This document shows, in pieces, positions 16,149 to 22,714 of a DNA stretch of 44,292 nt. A program made the position numbers and the translations under genes. Each line of letters starts with the position of its first letter. The stretch's first letter is position 1. Source of the stretch: Vibrio sagamiensis NBRC 104589 (GTDB lineage Bacteria; Pseudomonadota; Gammaproteobacteria; Enterobacterales; Vibrionaceae); contig NZ_BJXJ01000035.1 of NCBI RefSeq assembly GCF_007990935.1, positions 1 through 44,292 on the forward strand, written 5' to 3'. The notes below the pieces were generated by a model, which had not been told where the DNA came from, searched no databases, and worked only from the letters and a program-made list of their open reading frames with translations.

Positions 16149-17720
16149 ATGACAAAGGGTATAGATAAGTACAGCATCGACAGTACCGACTATACAGTTG
16201 GTCAGGATAACGTTCAAAAATGGGGTTTTGATGTTCACAACCCTGTGTTTGGAATTAGTGCAGCTTTTATTGCACTATTTCTAATTGCGGCGTTAGTTCT
16301 TGATGCACATACGGCCAAAACAGCACTTGATAGTATTAAATTGAAAATAATCAGCTCATTTGATTGGCTGTTTATTATTTCGGGCAATATCTTTGTTGTT
16401 TTTTGTCTTGTATTAATCATATCACCATTAGGGAAAATTCGTTTAGGTGGTAAAGAAGCTGTAGCCGATTATTCTTTTATGTCTTGGTTAGCAATGCTAT
16501 TTGCTGCTGGTATGGGTATTGGCTTAATGTTTTGGAGTGTGGCAGAACCCGTTGCTTATTACACAGGTTGGTATGAAACGCCACTCGGTGTTGAACCAAA
16601 TACGCCTGAGGCTGCAAAATTAGCTTTAGGTGCAACTATGTATCACTGGGGCTTACACCCATGGGCCATCTACGGAGTTGTAGCTTTATCACTCGCATTT
16701 TTTGCTTACAATAAAGGCCTGCCATTATCGATGCGTTCTATTTTCTACCCACTCTTAGGTGATAGAGCATGGGGTTGGATTGGTCACGTTATAGATATTT
16801 TAGCTGTGTTAGCGACTTTATTTGGACTTGCAACATCATTGGGTCTCGGTGCACAGCAAGCTGCAAGTGGTATTCATCATGTATTTGGAATTGAATCAGG
16901 CTTGGGCTTACAAATTGTTGTCATTGCAGTTGTCACTCTTCTTGCTGTTGTCTCGGTGATTAGAGGAATTGATGGCGGTGTTAAAGTTATTAGTAATATC
17001 AATATGATAGTGGCATTTTTGCTACTTATCCTAGTGGGCTTGATTGGGTGGGCGGTAAGCCTTGGTTCCATCCCTACAACTTTGATGGCTTATGTAGAAA
17101 ATATTTTGCCTTTGAGTAACCCATTTAACCGAACAGATGAAGCTTGGTTTCAAGGCTGGACAGTCTTCTACTGGGCTTGGTGGATCTCTTGGTCTCCATT
17201 CGTAGGGATGTTTATTGCTCGAGTATCAAAAGGTAGGACGGTTCGTGAGTTCATTACCGCAGTCTTGATCGTACCCACCGTTGTTACATTAATATGGATG
17301 TCAGTATTCGGTGGCTTGGCGATTGATCAGATTGTAAATGGTGCGGGTAAACTTGGAGAAAATGGCTTAACCGATGTGTCTTTGGCTATGTTTGAAATGT
17401 TTGATGTCCTGCCATTTGGCAGTATTTTATCCATGATTGCAGTAGTTTTGGTTTTGGTCTTTTTTATTACCTCATCAGATTCAGGCTCATTAGTTATTGA
17501 TAGCATAACAGCTGGTGGAAAAGTAGATGCTCCTGTATTGCAGAGGGTTTTTTGGGCCTTTATGGAGGGCGCGATTGCTGTGGCTCTGTTATGGGTCGGC
17601 GGCTCAGAGGCTGTACAAGCACTACAAGCTGGTGCGATATCAACAGCGCTGCCATTTACCCTTGTTTTATTGGCGATGTGTGTCAGCTTAATTATGGGAA
17701 TGCGCACAGAACGAACATAA
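16149..17720 (+). CDS. BCCT-family compatible-solute transporter
   Basis: Betaine/carnitine/choline transporter, 523 residues with twelve predicted membrane segments, inner membrane. The family signature is clear: MYHWGLHPWAIYGVVAL and the Trp-rich FYWAWWISWSPFVGMFIARVSKGRTVREF. It imports compatible solutes such as glycine betaine with Na+ or H+. AGGGG lies upstream of the ATG. Adjacency to cosR suggests salinity-controlled expression; the same arrangement is known in other Vibrio. The exact substrate range is not readable from sequence. Confidence 0.93.
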   Translation: MTKGIDKYSIDSTDYTVGQDNVQKWGFDVHNPVFGISAAFIALFLIAALVLDAHTAKTALDSIKLKIISSFDWLFIISGNIFVVFCLVLIISPLGKIRLGGKEAVADYSFMSWLAMLFAAGMGIGLMFWSVAEPVAYYTGWYETPLGVEPNTPEAAKLALGATMYHWGLHPWAIYGVVALSLAFFAYNKGLPLSMRSIFYPLLGDRAWGWIGHVIDILAVLATLFGLATSLGLGAQQAASGIHHVFGIESGLGLQIVVIAVVTLLAVVSVIRGIDGGVKVISNINMIVAFLLLILVGLIGWAVSLGSIPTTLMAYVENILPLSNPFNRTDEAWFQGWTVFYWAWWISWSPFVGMFIARVSKGRTVREFITAVLIVPTVVTLIWMSVFGGLAIDQIVNGAGKLGENGLTDVSLAMFEMFDVLPFGSILSMIAVVLVLVFFITSSDSGSLVIDSITAGGKVDAPVLQRVFWAFMEGAIAVALLWVGGSEAVQALQAGAISTALPFTLVLLAMCVSLIMGMRTERT

Positions 17721-17751
17721 ACAAGTGCAATAGAGAGGCGGTAGCCTCCTT

Positions 17752-17786
17752 CCATACCCAAGCTTCTTTAGGTTACTTGGGTATGG
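17752..17786. repeat. Palindromic intergenic repeat
   Basis: CCATACCCAAG (17752-17762) and CTTGGGTATGG (17776-17786) form an 11-bp perfect stem with a 13-base loop. It has no T-run of its own and lies just before a true terminator, like a dispersed palindromic unit. Confidence 0.5.
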
Positions 17787-17800
17787 AGTTTGAATGAACT

Positions 17801-17828
17801 AAAAACGGCTCTTAATTGAGCCGTTTTT
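17801..17828. terminator. Bidirectional terminator between the BCCT gene and the META lipoprotein gene
   Basis: AAAAACGGCTC (17801-17811) pairs with GAGCCGTTTTT (17818-17828), loop TTAATT. A-tract and T-tract on both sides let it stop convergent transcripts in either direction. Confidence 0.92.
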
Positions 17829-17833
17829 TATCA

Positions 17834-18280
17834 TTAATTTACCCAGTCACGGAGAGTAAATGTCAGCTCATGTTGAGGTGTCTTTAAAGTTAAGCTGCTG
17901 TTGGTTAATGTGATATCACTCCAATTGGTAAGAGTAGCAGACATCACTTGCTCTATTTTCATTTGATCATCCATACACATCATCATTGTTTTGCCCATTT
18001 TTTCGATGCGTAATTGGTTGTTTTTAAGCTCAGCTTGACCAAAGAAATTATTACAACCTGCATTGCCGTTTGCAGTTAGGTTTTCACCGATTTCTAACCT
18101 TGGTGCTTTCTGGTGCTTCTTAAGTACGATATCTTTACCATCAATTTGGGTTAGCTCCCAGTTATGATGCTGTAGATCTTGAGCAGTTGTTTGTTTCACA
18201 TTATTGCCATTACTAGTACATGCTGCCATCAGAAGTGGCAGGGAGATTGCTGTTACTAACGTTTTTAGGCTAAGCTTCAT
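17834..18280 (-). CDS. META/HslJ-domain lipoprotein
   Basis: 148 residues with a lipoprotein signal peptide (SLPLLMAAC, Cys near 21), then a META/HslJ domain (about 36-145). The domain contains the recognisable WELTQIDGKDI opening, GNAGCNNFFGQAELK and the MGKTMMMCMDDQMKIEQVM segment. E. coli HslJ is a heat-inducible outer-membrane lipoprotein linked to novobiocin resistance, but the family is poorly understood. The gene stands alone and shares its terminator with the BCCT gene. Confidence 0.9.
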   Translation of the reverse strand: MKLSLKTLVTAISLPLLMAACTSNGNNVKQTTAQDLQHHNWELTQIDGKDIVLKKHQKAPRLEIGENLTANGNAGCNNFFGQAELKNNQLRIEKMGKTMMMCMDDQMKIEQVMSATLTNWSDITLTNSSLTLKTPQHELTFTLRDWVN

Positions 18281-18310
18281 TTTGTAGACTCCGTTTTAGA
18301 AAACGCGATA

Positions 18311-18341
18311 AGTATAGTAAAAAAACACTGTTTTTTGTCAG
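18311..18341 (-). promoter_or_regulatory. Probable promoter of the META-domain lipoprotein gene
   Basis: Read on the minus strand: -35 CTGACA (18336-18341) and -10 TATACT (18311-18316) with 19 bp between them. The spacing is longer than ideal. Confidence 0.4.
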
Positions 18342-18397
18342 CATTAGATGAGACTTTATGATGCTACAACGTGATATAGCCAAGTATGTTATGTGAC

Positions 18398-18447
18398 TGG
18401 CTCTGTGCTTCATCACTGAGCCATACTTTTGAAGTAGCGAAAGTATG
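18398..18447. repeat. Two overlapping small dyads upstream of the DUF1289 gene
   Basis: TGGCTC (18398-18403)/GAGCCA (18418-18423) and CATACTTT (18422-18429)/AAAGTATG (18440-18447). They could be mutually exclusive hairpins. The rest of 18281-18647 is AT-rich and shows another AT-only dyad (TTATTTT/AAAATAA near 18500) and no gene. Confidence 0.3.
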
Positions 18448-18647
18448 ATTATTCTATATTATTGGTATCGATACTTGAACTAGAATCACTTATAGAGCGT
18501 TATTTTGATTAAAATAATAGCACTCTAAGTTACTAGTCAATGTTACTCATTAATTGGAGAGGTAGAGCGAGGAACGTTTTGCGGAGTTACGTACTTTGAA
18601 ATCATTGAAGGACAACAAAGAGCGATAATACCTAGAGTGGTGTTACT

Positions 18648-18899
18648 ATGGAACAATTAGAATTTTTCACTGTACCCAATCCTTGTGTTGGCGTTTGCAC
18701 CACTGATGAGAAAGGGTATTGCCGTGGGTGTATGCGTAATCGCAACGAACGTTTTAACTGGTTAAGTTTTACACCAGTGCAGCAAAGGCATGTCATTCGA
18801 CTTTGTCGGCAGCGTTACATGAAAAAAGTACACAAGGGTAATACGATAACAGAACCACAGAAGAATAGCATCTCACCTCAACAGGAATTATTTGAGTAA
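18648..18899 (+). CDS. DUF1289 family protein
   Basis: An 83-residue protein with the DUF1289 cysteine pattern PCVGVCTTDEKGYCRGCMRN (three CxxC-like cysteines plus a leading Cys), followed by NERFNWLSFTPVQQRHVIRLCRQRY. The motif suggests metal binding, but the function of the family is not known. The 27 C-terminal residues are low-complexity and polar. It has no evident operon partner. Confidence 0.88.
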   Translation: MEQLEFFTVPNPCVGVCTTDEKGYCRGCMRNRNERFNWLSFTPVQQRHVIRLCRQRYMKKVHKGNTITEPQKNSISPQQELFE

Positions 18900-18999
18900 T
18901 TAAACAGACTTAAATCTTGCGTAAAGGTAATCGTGAGCAAACATCCTTGTCTCTCGAAGTGATTGAAAGAAAAGTGACTTCTTCATTTTTTAGTATTGC

Positions 19000-19224
19000 C
19001 TACTTAAGTCCCCATTGGTCACTTATCCAGCCACCTGCATGCTCATCAAAGTGATTTCCTGCAAAGCGCTGGTTTTTTTCTACTTCTAAAAAAGTAGATG
19101 GCCTTTCTTCCAATAATTGATGAATATAGCTGGCCATTGGATCGATGCATGCCTCTTGTTGTTCACTGCGGGTAACTATTTCCTTGATCAGTTGTAGTCG
19201 ATAACTGTTACTTGCCCTTTTCAC
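19000..19224 (-). CDS. Uncharacterised 74-residue protein
   Basis: I do not recognise a family. The reasons to call it a gene are a GTG start at 19224 with a good Shine-Dalgarno (GAGGAG, minus strand about 19233-19238), soluble composition without long hydrophobic stretches, and ordinary amino-acid usage. The N-terminal half looks helical (YRLQLIKEIVTRSEQQ); the C-terminal part is Gly/Trp-rich (HAGGWISDQWGLK). It stands alone between the DUF1289 gene and rplY. Confidence 0.6.
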   Translation of the reverse strand: MKRASNSYRLQLIKEIVTRSEQQEACIDPMASYIHQLLEERPSTFLEVEKNQRFAGNHFDEHAGGWISDQWGLK

Positions 19225-19312
19225 TTTTAACTCCTCAGATTTTTAATAAAAGTTTGACTTATGTTGACATTTTGAGACTGCAACCTAAGTAAAAGTCAAG
19301 GGAGCTACTGTT

Positions 19313-19341
19313 TTGAAAGAGCTTTAGGAAATACTTATAAT
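19313..19341 (+). promoter_or_regulatory. Near-consensus orphan promoter
   Basis: TTGAAA (19313-19318), 17 bp, TATAAT (19336-19341) on the plus strand: one mismatch from the ideal -35 and a perfect -10 at ideal spacing. No annotated plus-strand gene lies downstream; rplY is convergent. It could drive a small RNA of up to about 240 nt ending near the hairpin at 19566-19590. Confidence 0.55.
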
Positions 19342-19565
19342 AGCAGTTAATACAATGTCGTATGGCCATCTTTTAGGATGTTTATCTAAACAATATATAT
19401 AATTTATAGTTATTTTAGGCTATTCATCTATTACTGATGCCTTATAAAACATAGAACTGCAATACTATAGAGTCAATAATATGACTAAGCTTTTTGAAAT
19501 TAATAATAAGAATGAGAATATGGAGAGGAGCGTTGTATGCTTATTGTTTTACTAGAAAAGTAAAA

Positions 19566-19590
19566 CCCTGAAGGTGGTAAGTCTTCAGGG
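19566..19590 (-). terminator. Terminator of rplY
   Basis: CCCTGAAG (19566-19573) and CTTCAGGG (19583-19590) form the stem. On the minus strand a T-rich tail (TTTTACTTTTC) follows, about 95 bases after the rplY stop. On the plus strand no T-run follows. Confidence 0.8.
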
Positions 19591-19682
19591 CCTTGAAATT
19601 CTTTAGATGATTCAGTTGGTAAAGCCGAATATCTTTTATGCAAAAGGTGGATACTTAATCCGTATAATTCCTCGGTAGGGAA

Positions 19683-19961
19683 TTAGATGCGGATGAAGTC
19701 CATGTGCTCAACTTTAGGCTTGAAAGCGTGACGTTGAACGTCTTGAGGCTTAACTTTAACCTCAGCACCATCGATAACTAGAACGATGCCTTCGTAGAAC
19801 TCAGGCTTGTCCATTTGGTTAACGATGTCGTTGTGTTCAAGAACGATTGCTACAGCTGCTTCTTCACCGCCGTATACAACTGCAGGGAATTTACCAGCGT
19901 GACGTAGGCGGCGGCTCGCACCTTTACCTAGTTCAGTACGTACTACTGCTTCAAATTTCAT
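19683..19961 (-). CDS. rplY: 50S ribosomal protein L25
   Basis: 5S-rRNA-binding ribosomal protein of the short (about 92-94-residue) gammaproteobacterial type. It starts MKFEAVVRTELGKGASRRLRHAGKFPAVVYGG and ends VQRHAFKPKVEHMDFIRI. The ATG at 19961 is chosen over an upstream TTG at 19976 because it matches the family N-terminus. A long 5' leader with a perfect hairpin and a clear promoter precede it, and an intrinsic terminator follows. L25 is reported to repress its own mRNA in E. coli. Confidence 0.96.
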   Translation of the reverse strand: MKFEAVVRTELGKGASRRLRHAGKFPAVVYGGEEAAVAIVLEHNDIVNQMDKPEFYEGIVLVIDGAEVKVKPQDVQRHAFKPKVEHMDFIRI

Positions 19962-19995
19962 AGTATTTACTCTCAATTAGTAAAAAATAACATTT

Positions 19996-20024
19996 CACGA
20001 ATACAATGCGACCTTGTATTCGTG
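19996..20024 (-). promoter_or_regulatory. Hairpin in the rplY 5' leader
   Basis: CACGAATACAA (19996-20006) and TTGTATTCGTG (20014-20024): perfect 11-bp stem with a seven-base loop, within the leader about 35 bases upstream of the start codon. On the minus strand it is followed, after eight bases, by a run of six T, so it could work as an attenuator or as an L25-binding site. Confidence 0.65.
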
Positions 20025-20060
20025 GTAAAGCTTTAACAGAACCTGTCAAAGCAGGCGCGG

Positions 20061-20089
20061 ATACTAACACCATGTTTGTTATTGAGCAA
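20061..20089 (-). promoter_or_regulatory. rplY promoter
   Basis: Minus strand: -35 TTGCTC (20084-20089), 17 bp, -10 TAGTAT (20061-20066). The predicted start near 20054 gives a leader of about 90 nt that contains the hairpin. Confidence 0.65.
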
Positions 20090-20220
20090 TAAAAATCAGG
20101 CCTAAAGCTCATATAAATGCCTATTTTTAGTTCAACTAAAGCGATGGGTTGAATAATGTCCAGATAAAAATATCATCAAGGCTATCAACCCTACTCACAT
20201 ATCTGTAAATCCAAGGTGTA

Positions 20221-21570
20221 CTATGTTCTGCTTTTGGGCAAGATCAGCATCGCTTTTAAGCCGTTCATTTGGCTTTGAGATAGAGTGAGTTGTCCTCGAT
20301 AACTATGGGCCATTTCACTAACAATATTCAGGCCTAAACCTGACCCTGGTGCTGTTTCATCGAGTCGGTAACCACGTTGAATGACTTCAGTAAGCTGCGC
20401 CTCAGGAATCCCAGGGCCATCATCTTCAATCACAATGGACAAAGTGTCTTTTGTTTGAACCGCATTTACGGTAATGATGCTGTTTGCCCATTTGTAGCTG
20501 TTTTCTAGAAGGTTACCTAGCATTTCATCTAAATCGGCCTTATCGACGGCGACACTGAGCTCAGAGTCGAGTTCATTAACTAAAGTAATATCTCGTTGTG
20601 AATACAATTTATCAAACGCCATCGAAATAGCATCGATGCGTTCGCAAGGGGAGGATTTCACAGAGAGGATATTCATTGCTCCAGCCATTCTTGCGCGGCT
20701 TAGGTGGTAATCGATGTGTTGCTGAATCTGATCGATGGGCTTAGTGAGTTTATCTTGTTCCTGCGAGGGCAAACCTTGCACTTCATTTTTTAATACTGAT
20801 AACGGCGTTTTTAGAGCATGGGACAAATTGCCCGCATGATTTCGCGCTCGTTCGAGTAATTCTTGATAGTGGAAGAGAAGGGCATTTAAGTCGGCGATTA
20901 GAGGAGAGACTTCTTTAGGGTAAGTTTCTTCTAGGCCTTTTTTATTTCCTGACTTCAGTTGAGCAAGTTCGCGTTGTAGTTTAGTGAGTGGGCTTAAAGA
21001 CCAAGCGATTTGAAGTAAGATAACGGCGAGAACACCGGCATACAAGAGCCCTAAAATGATCCACAGCTGTTTGTTTAATGATTGGATGGTACTCTGGATT
21101 GGTGCTTCATCCATGCCTACGAGGATGGATATCGGGCCATCATAATCTGGTAGGTACAAGGTCTTTTGTAAGGTGATGAGCTTCTCCCCGCGAGCACCAA
21201 GCATATCGTTACCAATCAGCTTATGGGACATCTTTTTGTCCCAGAGTGAACGTGAACGTTCTAAGCTGCTTTTGGTCGAGGCACTCCAATAGAGACCACT
21301 GTATGGACGCAAAAAGCGTGGATCCGAAAGTGGGCTTGATAGTGAAAGTTCACCGGCTTTATTTACATCCAACTGAGCGGCGAGTTCATCCATATACACA
21401 TTGAGCTGGGCTTGGGCATCTTCAACCATGTATCGATAAACTTGGGTTGGAATTGTCACGCCGGCAGCAAGGATCATGGCCGTTAGCCAAACGACCGCAG
21501 CCAACATTAAACGGCTTTTGATACTGAGCCGTTTTAGTATATGTAGAGGGAGTCGCTGCTTAATCTGCAT
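20221..21570 (-). CDS. PhoQ-like sensor histidine kinase
   Basis: Inner-membrane sensor kinase, 449 residues: membrane helix about 20-42, periplasmic sensor domain about 45-168, second helix about 170-189, HAMP region, dimerisation domain with H251 in GNLSHALKTPLSVLKNEV, and an ATPase domain with N box (GNLLENSYKWA), G1 (EDDGPGIP) and G2 (GSGLGLNIV). The H-box resembles the PhoQ subclass (THSLKTPLAVL) more than EnvZ. Its start overlaps the response regulator gene by 11 bases. The signal sensed is not readable from sequence. Confidence 0.92.
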   Translation of the reverse strand: MQIKQRLPLHILKRLSIKSRLMLAAVVWLTAMILAAGVTIPTQVYRYMVEDAQAQLNVYMDELAAQLDVNKAGELSLSSPLSDPRFLRPYSGLYWSASTKSSLERSRSLWDKKMSHKLIGNDMLGARGEKLITLQKTLYLPDYDGPISILVGMDEAPIQSTIQSLNKQLWIILGLLYAGVLAVILLQIAWSLSPLTKLQRELAQLKSGNKKGLEETYPKEVSPLIADLNALLFHYQELLERARNHAGNLSHALKTPLSVLKNEVQGLPSQEQDKLTKPIDQIQQHIDYHLSRARMAGAMNILSVKSSPCERIDAISMAFDKLYSQRDITLVNELDSELSVAVDKADLDEMLGNLLENSYKWANSIITVNAVQTKDTLSIVIEDDGPGIPEAQLTEVIQRGYRLDETAPGSGLGLNIVSEMAHSYRGQLTLSQSQMNGLKAMLILPKSRT

Positions 21571-22219
21571 TCAATTGGTATCCCAGTCCACGTACGGTTT
21601 TGATGATTTTTGGCGCAATTTTTTTACGGATACGGCCAATAAAAACTTCGATCGTATTGGAATCTCGATCAAAGTCTTGCTTATAAATACGCTCAACGAG
21701 TTCTGTTCTTGAAATGACTTTATCTGGGTTATGCATAAAGTAGGCTATAACTTTATATTCCAGAGCGGTTAGGCTGACGACTTCTCCTTGCCACATGACT
21801 TTAGATGAGCGTGTATCCAAGCTTAAATCGCCAATTTGCAAAATAGGAGACGCATTGCCAGAAGCTCGACGAAGTTGTGCTCTTAAGCGAGCGATTAATT
21901 CAACCATTTCAAATGGCTTGGTTAGGTAATCATCTGCCCCTGCATTTAAACCTTCTACTCGTTGCGAAAGCGTATCCCGTGCACTAAGGATCACAACGGG
22001 TGTATTGATATTTTCATCTCGAATGCTTTTGAGTACGGTTAATCCATCCAGCTTTGGTAAGCCAAGGTCAAGTACGATGGCGTCCCATTCTTCAGAAGTG
22101 GCTCGATACAAAGCATCAATACCATCTTGTGACAGTTCGGGAACCCACCCATGGTTCTCTAATGTCTCGATAATTTGTTTACCTAATCTAGGTTCGTCTT
22201 CAACGATGAGTATTTTCAT
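21560..22219 (-). CDS. OmpR/PhoP-family response regulator
   Basis: 219 residues: receiver domain (1-120) with phospho-acceptor D51 in VLDLGLPKLDG, conserved acidic pair ED near 7-8 and KPF near 101, then an OmpR-type winged-helix DNA-binding domain (about 130-219) with RTELVERIYKQDFDRDSNTIEVFIGRIRKKI. It forms one operon with the PepSY gene (12-base gap upstream) and the kinase (11-base overlap downstream). The closest familiar pair by motif is PhoP/PhoQ; V. cholerae has a similar cluster beside rplY, as I recall. Confidence 0.93.
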   Translation of the reverse strand: MKILIVEDEPRLGKQIIETLENHGWVPELSQDGIDALYRATSEEWDAIVLDLGLPKLDGLTVLKSIRDENINTPVVILSARDTLSQRVEGLNAGADDYLTKPFEMVELIARLRAQLRRASGNASPILQIGDLSLDTRSSKVMWQGEVVSLTALEYKVIAYFMHNPDKVISRTELVERIYKQDFDRDSNTIEVFIGRIRKKIAPKIIKTVRGLGYQLNAD

Positions 22220-22231
22220 ATTATTGATTGT

Positions 22232-22651
22232 TTACTGTGGTTTGAGAGCTTTATTGAAATTGCGACCTTTGATTTCGAGCATTTCAAGAGTCGCTGCGTC
22301 GTATTCAACCTTGATGACATTGTTATTGAATAAAATTTTGAGTTCATAAATCCATTCATCATCGTCTTCTTCCAGCTCCACTTTAATGATACGGCCGTAG
22401 AGGTCATGCTCTACTGCTTTATACATCTCTGAGAATGGGCGAATATAGCCGTTTTGAACCGCACGGTACACCTCGTCTTGATCTTCATCGAACTCTACTC
22501 GTGTGCCTGGCTTTTCAACGTCTCGGACAATAGCAATGCCATCTTTTTCATTATTCTGCTCATTGTAAGCTGCAAAACAAGCTGTTGTGATTAACAGAGA
22601 GGTTAAGCTTATAACGCCCATCAACGGCTGGAGGGATAATAATTTGGCCAT
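22232..22651 (-). CDS. Secreted PepSY-domain protein linked to a two-component system
   Basis: 139 residues from ATG 22651 (MAKLLSLQPL), chosen over an upstream TTG at 22681 because AAAGGT lies seven bases before it. A signal peptide (about 1-28, ending CFAA) precedes an acidic central region and a C-terminal PepSY domain (YGRIIKVELEEDDDEWIYE...VEYDAATLEMLEIKG). PepSY domains occur in secreted modulators of sensor kinases and peptidases. As first gene of the operon it may be a target or accessory of the kinase; that is inference. Confidence 0.85.
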   Translation of the reverse strand: MAKLLSLQPLMGVISLTSLLITTACFAAYNEQNNEKDGIAIVRDVEKPGTRVEFDEDQDEVYRAVQNGYIRPFSEMYKAVEHDLYGRIIKVELEEDDDEWIYELKILFNNNVIKVEYDAATLEMLEIKGRNFNKALKPQ

Positions 22652-22714
22652 GGTGAAACCTTTTTCAAAGTGTTGTTGCAAGTATATTGCTAAAAAGATG
22701 AACAGAGGGTGAAT

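Noticed and set aside
19683..19976. rplY starting at the upstream TTG (19976)
   Set aside because: The extra five residues are not part of L25, whose N-terminus MKFEAV matches the ATG at 19961.
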